Below are positions 37,601 to 52,600 of a stretch of DNA of 64,000 nucleotides, piece by piece; the first letter of the stretch is position 1, and every line of letters starts with the position of its first letter. The position numbers and the translations under genes are program-made. This DNA comes from Mytilus californianus (lineage: Eukaryota > Mollusca > Bivalvia > Mytilida > Mytilidae): positions 110,271,088 through 110,335,087 of the forward strand of contig NW_026262734.1 of the NCBI RefSeq assembly GCF_021869535.1. The letters are read 5' to 3'. Below the pieces are notes generated by a model. That model worked only from the letters and a program-made list of their open reading frames with translations. It was not told the origin of the DNA and made no database searches.

Positions 37601-40600
37601 ATCATGACAAACCAGAATATATATGGTTTAGGGGTGGGGATCTCGACCATTTACAAGATATTAGAACTTTCTCAAACGGCAGGGGTTTGGGATGACCCCT
37701 GGGGACTAACCCTGTATATCATTCAAACCATCTTAGCATGACGAACCAGAATATATATGGTTTAGGGGTGGGGATCTTGACCACTTACAAGATATTAGAA
37801 CTTTCTTAAATGGCATGGGGTGGGGGTGACCCCTGGGGACTAACCCTGTATTTCATTTCATGTGCTTTATCATGACAAACCAGAATATGTATGGTTTAGG
37901 GGTGGGGATCTCGACCATTTACAAGATATTAGAACTTTCTCAAATGGCAGGGGGTCGGGATGACCCCTGGGGACTAACCCTGTATATCATTCAAACCATC
38001 TTAGCATGACAAACCAGAATATATATGGTTTAGGGGTGGGGATCTCGACCATTTACAAGATATTAGAACTTTCTCAAATGGCAGGGGGTCGGGATGACCC
38101 CTGGGGACTAACCCTGTATATCATTCAAACCATCTTAGCATGACAAACCAGAATATATATGGTTTAGGGGTGGGGATCTTGACCACTTACAAGATATTAG
38201 AACTTTCTTAAATGGCAGGGGGTGGGGATGACCCCTGGGGACTAACCCTGTATTTCATTTAATGGGTTTTATCATTTAGAACATTTTCAATTAAAAAGAT
38301 TGTGTCTATCACAAACGGTTTTCAATTTATAATCATTTGAAAATTTAAAAAAATAAAATCCCATAGGGTTCTATAGTAAAACCCTCTTTTCTTTTTGCCC
38401 CTCAAAGTATCCCTTTATAAACCCCATTGCACAAACAAAACCCTGATTGCACCACTAGACATGTTAGTCTAACATATTGTGAAACCCTAAGTTAATCTGA
38501 CAAGTGGTTTTGGAGAACGGGTGCGGACAAGTTCAAATTTAAAAGCGGCGGAAGAGGAAGAGGAAGAGGAAGAAGAATAATAATAATAATAAGAACTGAG
38601 CAAAAACAATAAGTCTTCCCAAACTTCGTTTGGGAGACTTAATAAAACATGGGCTGCACATGATTGACGTCACAATTGAATTGCAACTTCAGTTGTATTT
38701 TGAACAACGCTGGAGATCGAAATGGACATTTTTGTTGTTGTTGGTCGCTAGGAAATTAAATAAAATTCGTAAGGGTTCCGTGGAACCCAGTGTCTCGCCT
38801 ACTTTTGCTGTTAATCGCAGGCTCAACAAAAATGAGAAAAAAAATAAATAAAAATATTCCTCTCTATACTATCATTTGAATGTAAGTAGCTTCTGTCCAA
38901 GTTTGGTAAAAATCCAAGATAATTTATGAATCTAATAAATGTTTTAAAAACTTAAATTGCAGACTGTATGTAATGTTGACTGAAAGAAAAACTAAGTCCA
39001 TTTATAAGTAAAATACGGAAAAAATGGAACAAAATTTTATCAAAATTTCCTTCTAGATACTAGCTTTTGATCATAAACAAGCTTCTGTCCAAGTGTGGTA
39101 CAAATCCAGGATAGTTTAAGAAAGTTGTTAAAGTTTTAAAAACTTTAACCACAGAGTGAATGTAATGTTAACTGGCAGAAAAACTAAGTCCATTTATCAG
39201 TCAGGGGCGTTACTTAAACAAGTTATTTTTTTAAGTTACTTATATAAGTAATTTTTGTTTTTAAAAATAAAAAAATTACTTAATAGAGTTATTTTAATTT
39301 TCAATAGAAGCATAGACTAAATGTAGTTTTCATGAATTTTTACATCATTTTATATCATAAAATAAAGAATTTATTAGATTTGAGAGGAGTATAGACTTTA
39401 AAAATAATGACAAAAATATTACTTGAATAAGTTATTTTATACATTTTTGAAAAAAATAGTAATAACACTTATTGAAGGAACATATGTAATTGATTTTGGT
39501 TACAAGTTATAAATAACTTCAAGTCTTAATTAATTCACAAGTACCTATCTATTTATATCAGTCTACCTTCAAGATTTTGGAGGAAAATGATAATTTAATC
39601 ATTGTTAATAGTCCCATGAGACCAATCTTTGACCCAGAAGCATCAGTATGAAAGATAAGTGCGTCAGAAAGTTAATTAGTGTTTCAGAAGGATTAGATTT
39701 TATATTTCATGGGAAAAATAACCAGATGACTGTGAAAAATTGTTAAAGCTACTAAAATCTGTATAATTGGACACCTATAAAAAAAATATTCAGAAAAGTT
39801 ACTTATATAAGTAATATTTAAAATAGCCTTGTTTTCAACATTACTTGTATAGGTAATTTTAATTGTTACTTATTCAAGTAATGCCCCTGACTGTCAATTT
39901 AGTTGTTATATTTTTTTTAAGTGGGTTCATCTAAATCATGTAAACTAGGCAAACGTTTGAAGTTGCATGTCATCTAACATAGGAGTATCTTTGAAGACCG
40001 CTTACCAATGCTATGCCAAAATAATATTATAAAATTGCAATTTGTTTATAAGTAAAATACGGAAAAAATGGAATTTTTTTTTTACAAAATTTACTTGTGG
40101 ATACTATCTTATGATCATAAACAAGCTTCTTTCCAAGTTTGGTAGAAATCCAGGATAGTTTAAGAAAGTTATTAAAATTTGAAAAACTTTAACCACAGAG
40201 TGAATGTAATGTTTCCTGGCAGAAAAACTAAGTCCATTTATAAGTAAAATACGGAAAAAATGGAATTTTTTTTACAAAATTTACTTTTGAATATAATCTT
40301 ATGACCATAAACAAGCTTCTGTCCAAGTTTGGTAGAAATCCAGGATAGTTTAAGAAAGTTATTAAAATTTCAAAAACTTTAACCACAGAGTGAATATTTG
40401 TGGATGCCGCCGACGGAATGTAGGATCGCTATGTCTCGCTTTTTCGACAAAAGTCGAAGGCTCGACAAAAATTATTCTAAAAGTAAGTTTACGTATATAT
40501 GTTAATTTTTTTATCGTTCAACTGTTGATTTTCTTTAAAGTTTTTGGTTCATCAAATCAAAATGGCTGCCTTTTGGATGTTTACTATAGGTCCGCTTCAA

Positions 40601-43600
40601 AGTACAAAAGCTCTAAATATTCCTATCAGAATCGAAATAATTATATCATGCCATGCTTTATGCTAATTTTAACACGGGTAGGCATTATAATTGTCAATAC
40701 TTTACACCTTGTGGATCCCATATAAATATATTCACAAATAATGCCTACCAATGTTAAAATGAGCATTAAGCATGGCAAGGAAGAATTATAAATTTCTTTA
40801 TGAAATCACAAATAACACACTGACAGTATAGATAATCATCATAAAGAAATATTTTGGTTTTGTTGTTTATTAACAAAGTTATCTATATAATGCAAATTCA
40901 CTGGTACATTTTACTGTAAATTCAGAAATTATTGCGTGCATTTATTATTGCGATTTATGAAGAATGGACAATAATGCGAGATTAATTATTGCGATTTCAG
41001 GAACTTCTGCATACAGATGCATATATCAGATATCAGAATGCGAGTTCTAATTATTGCGATACTAACCCAGTCGCACTATTCGCATTAATAAAAACCTCGC
41101 AATAATTTCTGAATTTACAGTAAATGCCTCAGTTTCCAAGAATGACCCCTCTGTCCAACCAAAACATATATGCTTTCATCCAATATTTGCCCTAAAGTTT
41201 GTCTAAGAAAAATAGGTTCCTTTTTTTACTTTTTCTTCTTTTCAGTAAAAGCTCCTCTTACAATTTCAGACTAACCCTTTGCATTAACAGGGTAGTAACA
41301 ATTGCAAATTTTATGTGTAATCTGTTTCTCGATGGAGGCATTCAATCCCTCGCCCACCTCAACCCAACTAAATCACCTACTGTTAAGTATACAAAAATAT
41401 TCCTTACCTGTACAGTATCTTTTTCTGAATCTTTTGGGTCATTAGGTATATGAAATCTGATTTCTGTTAATGAAACAGCTGCATCATCATTCATGTGAAA
41501 TTCTAAAGTTACTTCGTTCTTTGCTGTTGTTGAATGAGATACATTATTTAATGGAATTTCAAACGCTAATTTGTTGTCGATATCAAATTCTAAAGAGTTC
41601 CCTGAGAAAAAAAAATCAACATAAATAGTTATTGGTTTTTATATTCAAACATCAATTGCAATATTTCTGCACGCCAAAAAAGTATATATAATTCTAAAAC
41701 GAATAAAATAAAAATTGGACCAAAAAAAAAAATATACCATGATTTATCCTATAGTCAGTTTTAAGCTTGGTCTTCACAATGAACTTTTACAGCTACAGGG
41801 CCAATAAATTTTGGGAGGGATTTTGCAGATTTTTTTAAAGAAATTCTTACAAGACTTGTAATTTTTTCTAGCCTGGGCTTGTCCCAGGTTAGGGGAAGAC
41901 ATAGCACTCATAAAAAGGTTAAACACACCACATTCTGTATATGCCTGGCCTGTCCCAAGTCAGGAGTCTATAATTCAGTGGGTGTCTGTTTATCCTTTGT
42001 TTTGTCAAATAAAAGGCCTATAGTTTTTTTTGTTAGAATTGTTTTACATTTCGTCATGTCAGGGTTTTTCATAGTCGCCTCTATGGTGTGGGTTTGCTCA
42101 TTGTTGAAGGCCCTATGGTGACCTATAATTATTTAAAATACACGTCATTTGGACAACATCTCATTATTCATATCATGCTCGAGCATGAAGCCTGTAATGT
42201 GTAAATAAATGGAAAAGTAAGTTTAACTGAACAATAATATATTAGAATACAGGTATTCAACAGGCACTTTGCACTATTCCTCTTATTATCAACAAAGTAC
42301 ATGTACAATGTATCTTTACCTTCAAATTTAGCAAGACCCCAATTCCATCCTTTGACAGAAACGTCTCTTTTTTCTAAACTCACACTGTAATACTTTGAAA
42401 TGAAAGATGCAAGCTTCTCAAAGTCCTGAAAGAAAAAAATATTTCAACATACAAAAGCAGCTGGGCTTTCTATAAATCTAATACCATTGTACTGGGTGCA
42501 GTAATTAATGGTTTGGTTATTGCTTTTTCTACTTTTTCCTGATCTAAGATACACCAGGCAGGTTTGGATACACATTAAACAAAACAACTTATAAGTTCAG
42601 ATAAAAAAATGGACTATCTATATCAAGAAAATATTCACCCAAGCGATTGAACATAAACATACAAACACACGTAAACCTTATATTACTTTGTTTAATGTGT
42701 AATGTGTTGTTTCTTACTCAATATTTTGTACCCTCCCTTTTTTTTGGTCAAATTTGTTTGCTTTCCATTTTAGTTAAACTGCATTAAAGTTTAAGAAGAA
42801 CTGATCATGTTGATTTTCTTGGCAATGATGCACTGCAATAAGTGACTGTACATTTTCTAAAACTGATTAATTAAATTCTGATTTTAACATGGACCAGTGA
42901 TTATTTATTCTTTTTATGGAATATTTCAAGCCCCTATTAGAAGACAAATTTATATTTTGCAAGAAATTTACAAATAAGTCTCTGAATGAATGAATGAGTC
43001 TTTGATTCATTATTGGAAATTGGTCTCTATAAATTTTGTGAAAAAAAAGTGACTTAACAATTTGACAAGGGTCAAGGTAATCACTTGATATCTTTCTTGA
43101 CTTTTAAACCCAAAATATGCAGCCTACTTCATCATGTACATGTAGTCATCTAAGCAATATTATTATGATTATCAACAACCTGATAATATATTACAGAACT
43201 CTGCCAGTGCATGCTAAATATTACAATGATAGCTTCAATAATACATGAATACAAACTTTTATACCCATTGTACAAAAATGTTGCAGAGCTTCAGATAAGC
43301 TGCGTATTTACGTGATCACGCAATAAAAATAATTGAAAACCCAATGCAAGTGCCCATTGCAGAGTTCTAAAACCCAATTCATGCAAAGGAAAACCCAATA
43401 ATTTGTCAAAACCATTAGTTCTTAACGCTTTTAGTCGCTATCGTGTGCGCTATTTACCCTTATCTATTACATAGTCGTCGCGTAAATCTATTTTTGTAAT
43501 ATTGAAAATCGAAAATGTCCTTTCATTCTAAAAATAGAGCGTTGAAAGGGTCCCTGTTGAAATTTTCCGTTGCTTTAAAGGTGCACGTGGTGATGAAAAC

Positions 43601-46600
43601 ATTTCGATCTTCTCTGTCTTTATCCAATTAGCGTTAGTCATGTCGTCATAATTCTTTTCGTTTTGCTCGGGATTTAACATTACACTTAGCAATGAAATAA
43701 AACGAAAGTAGATTTCAGGTAAAATATTGAATAGAAGCATGTTTTTAGCTTCTTTTTGAGAGCTGAGGAATTTTGATGAAAACAAGACCCAGCTAGTGTT
43801 ATTACAATGGCGTGTTTGCGTGCCTTAACGAGAACAGGGTTAGAACTCGTCAGAACTAAATCAGTTGGAACATGAAAGGCCAAATCACTTATATGAAGTC
43901 AGCATCGGAAACCAAAAGTTCTAATAAGGGACAAGTAAACCCAGATTTATGCAAATAAAATTAAACGAAAAAATTGCTTATTTTTAGTTCAAGATCTAGA
44001 GTATATATATAATATATATTTCATTTTAGTTGATAAGTTTTAATAATGTAAATGTAGCTTGCCACTTTCTTTGTTTTTGGTCTATTGTTCTGTATGCCTA
44101 AGATACATGTAGTTGTCTTATTGGCAAGTGCAGTACACCATTGTTATTTATTTATTTGATGTTGCAGGATTATTTGTAAATTGAATGTGGTCTCAGTCAT
44201 TAAACCACCCTTTAAACCTGGTCAAGGATCTTAAATCTGGGAGCTACTTATTTTTTTTTAAGTAGGTCTGGAAAACAGGTGATAGGGACTGGCAACACTA
44301 TCTTACATCACTTAATGTTCACAAATATTACATAAGAATCTGAAAACTATTAGCCACACCTACCCCAAATAAACTGAATGGTGATCATATGTGCTCTAGA
44401 ACGGTAATTAGGTACTGTCCTATTAGTGCCACCAGTAAATATAAGTTATGGAAAATACAAAACTCTGTGTTGAAACCGGACACAGATTAAACATACAATT
44501 GCTCGTCAGTGTATAAACCAAATAAAATAGCTATCACATTTAAAAGAAACATATTTTATTAACAGCCTTCACGCTTAATTTTTGAATCCACAAGCCAGAA
44601 GCTCAATTTTTTGAAAATTTTAGTTGGATTCTGTTGGCTTGTAGAGAAGAATTTTACAAGCCGAAAGCAATTTTACAAGCCAATGCCGTAGGACTTGTGG
44701 TTAAGCGTGAAGACTGTATTAATAAGATGGATGAACATCTCTGTTTGATAGAATGTGATTATAACATGCCTAAATTCAATATTGTGTTGATGAAAAAAAC
44801 CCAATACCTTAAGGAGCTTGGTGGTGAAAAACCCAATTTGATATTTGCTTGAGGGGTGAATTGGAATTAATAATGCAATTGAAAAACTATTTCACTCAAT
44901 TAAATAAAAAATGGTGGGTAAAAACCCCAATTTGTGAATTCTTATCTGGAGCTCTGATGTTGTACTTACATCATCTTTAAACCCATCAAATCTGTGAACA
45001 TTTCCATTGTTAAGTCTAAACTTTAAACAGTGACCTCTTGCCCGTTTCAACCACTCTGATGTATTCACCTCCATTCCAGTGAACTGTTCAACTTTTCCTG
45101 TTTTATTGTTCTTAAAAATTACACTATTACTTTGAAGTTTTAATCTTCCTGGGTTCTAAAAAATAAACACAAAGCACATTTATTTGGAACAATTATATCA
45201 AAAAAGTTTCATGATTCTGTAAATTTTTGTATATAATATTGCAACATCTACAATGATCTATGACTTCTCATTCTCTCTGCGTCTACATTGAAACAATACA
45301 GAGATAGATCACATGACCGGACTTGTAATAATAATAATTGATAAATTCTAGAGATGTGCAAGAGCATTGAACTCCTATTCATATGAATAAGTAATAGACA
45401 TAAAATTGAGAATGGAAATGGGGAATGTGTCAAAGAGACAACAACCCGACCACAGAACAGACAACAGCAGAAGGTCACCAATAGGTCTTCAATGCAGCGA
45501 GAAATTCCCGCACCCGGAGGCGTCCTTCAGCTGGCCCCTAAACAAAAATATATACTAGTTCAGTGATAATGAACGCCATACTAAACTCCAAATTTGTACA
45601 CAAGAAACTAAAATTAAAAATAATACAAGACTAACAAAGGCTAGAGGCTCCTGACTTCGGACAGGCGCAAAAAATGCTGCGGGGTTAAACATGTTTATGA
45701 GATCTCAACCCTCCCCCTATACCTCTAGCCAATGTAGAAAAGTAAACGCATAACAATACACACATTAAAATTCAGTTCAAGAGAAGTCCGAGTCTGATGT
45801 CAGAAGATGTAACCAAAGAAAATAAACAAAATGACAATAATACATAAATAACAACAGACTACTAGCAGTTAACTGACATGCCAGCTCCAGACTTCAATTA
45901 AACTGATTGAAAGATTATGTCTTCATCATATGAATATCAGGCACAATCCTTCCTGTTAGGGGTTTAGTATCATACCATCATAACATATATGAGAAGAACA
46001 TAATCCTTGTCATGCCAACAACTGGTTTTTAAATAAATGTGTTTAGTGCCGATGCAAAGACCCTAGAAGTGAATCAATATTAATGCCAAAATATGCAATC
46101 TTTAATGACCTGACAACAGTATCGTAACTATATCCCTTCTTAATAAGTCTATTTAAAGGTTTTGTTAGCTTCAGAGGTGAATACTGACATTTTTGTGCTT
46201 TATAAAGAATATTTCCATAAAAAATTGGATGTGAAATACCTGAACGTATAAGAAGTCTGCATGTTGAGCTATATTTACGAATGATGTCCTTATACCGATG
46301 ATAAAATTTAGTAAATGTTTTGACTAGTTTGTGATATCGAAAACCCTGGTGTAATAATTTTTCAGTAATACATAAATTTCTCTCGTTAAAATCTAAAACA
46401 TTGTTACATACACGAGCGAATCGTACAAGTTGAGATATATAAACACCGTAAGATGGTGACAAGGGAATGTCACCATCTAAAAATGGATAATTAACGATAG
46501 GAAATGAAAAATCATCTCTTTTATCATATATTTTAGTATTAAGCTTTCCATTAATGATATAGATATCAAGATCGAGGAAAGGGCAGTGGTCATTGTTAGT

Positions 46601-49600
46601 ATTAGCTTTATTTAAAGTAAGTTCAACAGGATAAATTTCTTTAGTATACATACTGAAGTCGTCATTATTGAGAGCCAAAATATCATCCAAATATCTAAAT
46701 GTCTTTTACATTAGACTCATAAGTGGCACACTTTTATTCATCAGGATTTAACTCTTGTTTCATTAGTGTTGAACAGTTGAGATTTGACAGGCATGTATTC
46801 AGCTGGTTTCAGATGTTTTCAATCAAATTTTCAGATGTTTTCAATCAAATTTGATTAGGCCAATTAAAATTAATTGATAGATTTTCATCCCCACCTGCCC
46901 CTCTGAACTCGTCCCGCCCCGAATTTTGTTATTTTATAAAAATTTACCATTTCCGGATTTTGTTCATTTCCGTTACCAATAAATAACCGTCGATAATTTC
47001 CTTTCATTCAAAACTTCCTGTTTCAAATTTTGGTTTTCATATTTCTTCGAGTAATTTAACCGAAATATTTAGAGTCGACACATTCTGCTGCTCTCTGATG
47101 ACAACATCACCTACTGAGAATAGAGATTGATTATGAGAAGGGCATGAAATAGCCGTGAATTTTTATCTATTTATATTTTATACAATGACTTTGTGTCAGG
47201 AAATTTGGTCTGTGAATGATGTCCAAAGCGCAAGAATCATGGAACACATTGGTACAAAAACATGACTGTATTAAAGAATTTGACACAAGTGAAGGACGAA
47301 CTTGCAAGATTAATGACCGTATATTGAAATCAAAAAGTCGGGAAACATACACACTGTGTTATAACCATGATAACTTATACTTTATAGCAAGCCCTTAGAT
47401 TTAGCCATGGCTGTTGTTTTTGTTGAAAAACAGCACTGAATTAACCTCTGTCCCAATACCCTCAATGATTTCCTCAATAGAGTCATTAAACAACTTCTTT
47501 TTGGTTAAGTTCTTGTTTAACATTGTATTTATATAAATTTGCATCTTGTATAAGAATCTTAAATGCATCAATCCTGTTCATTACTGTTTGAGTTCAAGTT
47601 TTACTCTGTACTCACAATAGTATACTTGTGTCGCATACCAATGAATTTCTTCATTTTATGGGCATCACAAACCATCGCTTAGAAAGCAAAAAAATATGTG
47701 TATGTTCATGATGTTGTCAAACTGAAGAGAACATTTCACCATATTTTTGCTATTTACTAAAAAAAAGGTTTATAAAGTGGCAATTACATGTAGAACAGTG
47801 GTTCAATGGCAGTGTTCTCCCCAGATATTTCATTTAGCATCCTGGTAAAAATTGAAAATTAAAATACCATCTTGTTTCTAAAAATTATAGCATCACATCC
47901 ATAACATAATCTAGAAGAAAACCAATACAGATAGCATCATATTACCATGATGCTAAAAGGCCCTGGGGAGAACACTGAATGCCAATCAGAGACATTTATC
48001 TAACATTCGAAAAATTATGTAGGATTCCTCATAAATGTGTAAACCTGATCTAAGCTTTATTATTATTACACTTGCATGTATGAAGAACACGTCACAAACA
48101 AGGTTTAGTATGAAATAAAAATAAAATAAATGTGGATAGTGTCCACATGTGGACACAGATGATGCCCCCGCTTGCATAGCATATAGTTATAAAGGGACAT
48201 AACTGAAGACCGGTAAAAGTGACAAAATTTGAACTTGATCTGAGTTTTGTGGTAATAAGTATTGTGTGTAAGTCTCATAACATTTGGTTGAGGCTAACTT
48301 AAGTAGAGAACAGAAACTGAAAATTCAGCAATTTTTCTATTTGTAAACACGCATAACTCTAGAACGGTTGTGTATAAGTTTTATTACATTTGGTTGAGAC
48401 AAACTAAAGTTAGAGATCGGAAATTAAAAATTCAGCAATTTTTATGTTTATAAATTAAAGATACATAACTCAATAATGGTAAAAGTGTTCTCACCAAATT
48501 TCGTACTTAATCTGTATTATGTAGTAATAAGCATTGTGTATAAGTTTCTTAACATTTGGCAAACTAAAGTAAGAAAAGGGAAACAAAAAATTTGTACTTG
48601 ATCTTAGTTTTATGGTAATGAATATTGTGTATAGGTTTCATAATGTTTGGTTGGGGCAAACTTAAGTTACAGAATTGAAACTAAAAATTTTGCAATCTTT
48701 CGATTTATAAAGGGGCATAACTCAATAATGGTTAAAGTGACACTACCCAAATTCAACTTGATCTGTGTTTTATCAGTGGAAGTCAAAATTAACATTGCAT
48801 TGTATAAAGCATTGATTGTAGTTGATTCAACTATAATCATGAACAAAGGAAGATAACTCCAATTTTAAAATAACTTGATATTTAGAAGAAAATAAAAATT
48901 TTGCAATTTTTTCATTTATAAAAGGGCAATACTCTAGAACAGTAAAAGTGACGCCACCAAAATTCAAACTTGATCTGTGTTTTGTGGTAATAAGCATTGT
49001 GTATAAGTTTCATAACATTTGGTTGAGGCAAACTTAAGTTAGAGAACGGAAACTAAAAATTTTGCAATTTTTCCATTTATAAAGGGGCATAACTCTAGAA
49101 CGGTTACAGTGACGCCACCAAAATTCAAATTTGATCTGTGTTTTGTGGTAATAAGCATAGTGTATAAGTTTCATAACATTTGGTTGAGGCAAACTCAAGT
49201 TAGAGAACAGAAACCAACTTTGGGACGTAAGTAAAAACACATTTTTGTGCCCCCGCCGTAGCGGTGGGGGCATTAAGTTTTACCCTTGTCCGTTTGTACG
49301 TACGTAAAACTTAATGCCCCCACCGCTACGGCGGGGGCATAAAAATAAAATCCTCCCACCCACCCCATTTTTTCAAAAATCTGGATGAAAATCTACTTAT
49401 TAAATTTAGTTGGCCTAATTAGTCGGTAGAAAGCCAGGGGTTCAAATTAACATTTGGTACTGGAATGTCCAGGGCCTTGGACACTCCAAACTGAAAGGTC
49501 CACAAACCTAAATTCCAGGTCCTACTTTTACTTGAAATATTTCATAAATCAGTAAGATACAAAATTATGGTGCTTTTGGTATTAAGGAGGGTGTCACTAT

Positions 49601-52600
49601 GGGTGGGTGTTGTCTCAATGATTGGTAATATATCATTAATTATACCATTATCTCAGGGCTCTTCAGAATCATAGGGAGAAGCAACTTCTCTTTTTGAAAC
49701 TGATAGGGAAAAGTGGTGAGATTTGGAAGAGAAGTGCTCACTCAAAGCGCTACAATGTTTGGTTTTTACTATAATATAAAGGGCTATATGTATCTCTTTT
49801 ATCATATTGTTCAATTCATACCCAAGTATACAATTAAAGTAACAGTTCAAATTCAAATTTATCTAATCATATTATCTAGTTGCACTATTATATTAGTTCC
49901 TCTGTGAAAATAAAGTAAGAAACTTCCATTTTTACTGGCCCTTTAAAATTGAGATGAAATTACATCTTGGAATTATAGTATTATGTGTACACTATAAAAA
50001 CATCTACATGTAATATCATCATTTATTAATGATAAAGAAAATTGCTGTCACATTTTATTGGATCTTGACATCAAAATTTGTGAACTAATAGTAATTTTTA
50101 GTTTCTGTATAAAATATTTCCTGGTTTTTCTTTCTTTTCCATATATCTTTTGGTTTTCAATTCTAGTGATTATAATTCACCATCAGTGATGTATTTTGTC
50201 ACCTGCCATGCCTGCCTGGAATTATATTTTTTTTATTGTATTTGATCGGCAAACCCAGAATTACCCTTAACTGCCCCGAGAATCTGATCCGGTTTTGTAA
50301 TTGTCTTATGGCATCCATTGTTTTTCAATGTTGTTTTTGTCAGTCAGATACGATTTTACTCTGATTTACACATTACATATTAGCTATTTTCGGTATAAAG
50401 CTAGCAGTTAAACAAAATTCGTAAGGGTTCCGCGGAACCCGGTGTCTCGCTTACTTTTGCTGTTAATCGCAGGCTCAACAAAAATGAGGAAAAATATTAA
50501 TAAAAATATTCCTCTCAATACTATCTTTTGATTGTAAGAAGCTTTTGTCCAAGTTTGGTAAAAATCCAGGATAGTTTATGAATCTAATAAATGTTTTAAA
50601 AACTATAACTGCAGGTTGTATGTAATGTTAACTGGAAGAAAAACTGAGTCCATTTATAAGTAAAATACGAAAAAACAAGTACAATATTTTAACAAAATTT
50701 CCTTCTGGATACTATATCTTATGATCATAAACAAGCTTCTGTCCAAGTTTGGTAGAAATCCAGGATAGTTTAAGAAAGTTATTAAAATTTCAAAAACTTT
50801 AACCACAGAGTGAATATAATTGTTTCCTGGCAGAAAAACCAAGTCCATTTATAAATAAAATACAGAATAAAATGCTCCGCTGGGCGCAGCTTGATACAAC
50901 CGCAGAGGTCGAACCCTGAACAGTTGGGGCAAGTATGGACACAACATTCAAGCTTGATACAGCTCTGAATTTGGATTGTGATTAAATATTTGACACAGCA
51001 TAGGTTTCTGACACAGAATGAATGTGGTCTTAGAACTTAAATTTTTTTAATTTACCTATTATGGTCCAATATCCAAATTCTAAATACATGGTTAGATTCA
51101 GCATATCAAAGAATCCAAAGAATTCAATTTTTGATGAAATCAAACAAAGCTTAAGTTTGGACCCTTTTGACCTCAATGTGGACCAATTTGATAACGGGGC
51201 CCAAAAATCAAAATACATGGTTAGATTCAGCATATCAAAGAACCCCATATATTCAATTTTTGTTGAAATCAAACAAAGTTTAATTTTGGACCCCAACTTG
51301 GACCAACTTGAAAACTGGGACCATAATCAAAAATCTAAACACATGTTTAGATTCAGCATATCAAAGAACCCCAAGAATTCAATTTTTGTTAAAATCAAAC
51401 TAAGTTTAATTTTGAACCCTTTGGACCTTAATGTAGACCAATTTAAAAAAACGGGACCCAAAATTTAAAATCTAAATACACGGTTAGATTTGGCATATCA
51501 AAGAACCCCAATAATTCAATTTTTGATGAAATAAAACAAAGTTTAATTTTGGACCCTTTTGACCTCAATATGAACCAATTTGATAGCAGGGCCCACAAAT
51601 AAATCAAAGCGCTGTAAGCGCTGTAGGCAGTTAACCAAAAACCAAGGCAAACGTAATTATGAAAACTAAGGCAGTGTTGCTTCAATTTTTTTAAGATTTG
51701 AAAGAACAAACATTAAACATTCGTATATTGTACATTTATGTTCATTAAATGAATTGATTATTAAGGCAAATTAATTAATATTTCATCAAGGTTTTCAAAA
51801 GCAACTCATATATCAATGTAAATGACCCCCTCATCTTCACCCCTAAGTGCATGATGTTACTCCATACCAAGTTTGGAATAAAATGACAGGTGATTATAAA
51901 ACAGTTGGTCAAACATTCTCGGGCTTTACACTGCTTGAAAGATTTATATGTTTTCTTTAAAATGGGCCATAAATGAAAATTATTATAGACCCAGAAATAA
52001 TTTAATAAATAAAGTAAATTCAATTAACCTAGACTCATTTTTTGCATCAATAAAATTTTATAATAATCAAGAAATAATTGTAACAGGATGCCGTTACGAA
52101 GTCTCCCAAACAAAGCCCCCATAATTCGTCATTCCCATGGTCTCCTGGCATTGGGCAAAGTCCAGTTCCTATTGGTTTGGTCTAATAAAGTGATATGCAT
52201 ATGTGATACCTAGGAGATTGATCCTGTATGTCATTCAAATCTTTTTGAAATGATGAACAGGAATAAAATTAATATGGTTTAGGTGTGGGTATCTCGACTG
52301 TTTACAAGTTCTCAAACAGGAGAGGGTGGGGTGTCCCCATGGACTCCCCCTACATTTCATTTGATTTGTTTTATTGTCCCATACATGAATATATATGGGT
52401 TAGGGGTGGGGATCTCGACCATTTCCAAGTTTTCAAACAGGAGGGGGTGGGGTGACCCGAGGAACTCCCCATATATTTCATTTGATTTGTTATATTGTCC
52501 CATACATGAATATATATGGTTTAGGGTGGGGATCTTGACTGTTTACAAGTTCTCAAACAGGAGGGGGTGGGGTGACCCCAGGGACTCCCCTATATTTCAT

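Noticed and set aside
43528..43883. Two overlapping minus-strand frames in SSRP1 intron 2
   Set aside because: They lie inside the 1673-bp hAT-like element, show no transposase motif and do not extend to splice sites in phase with SSRP1.
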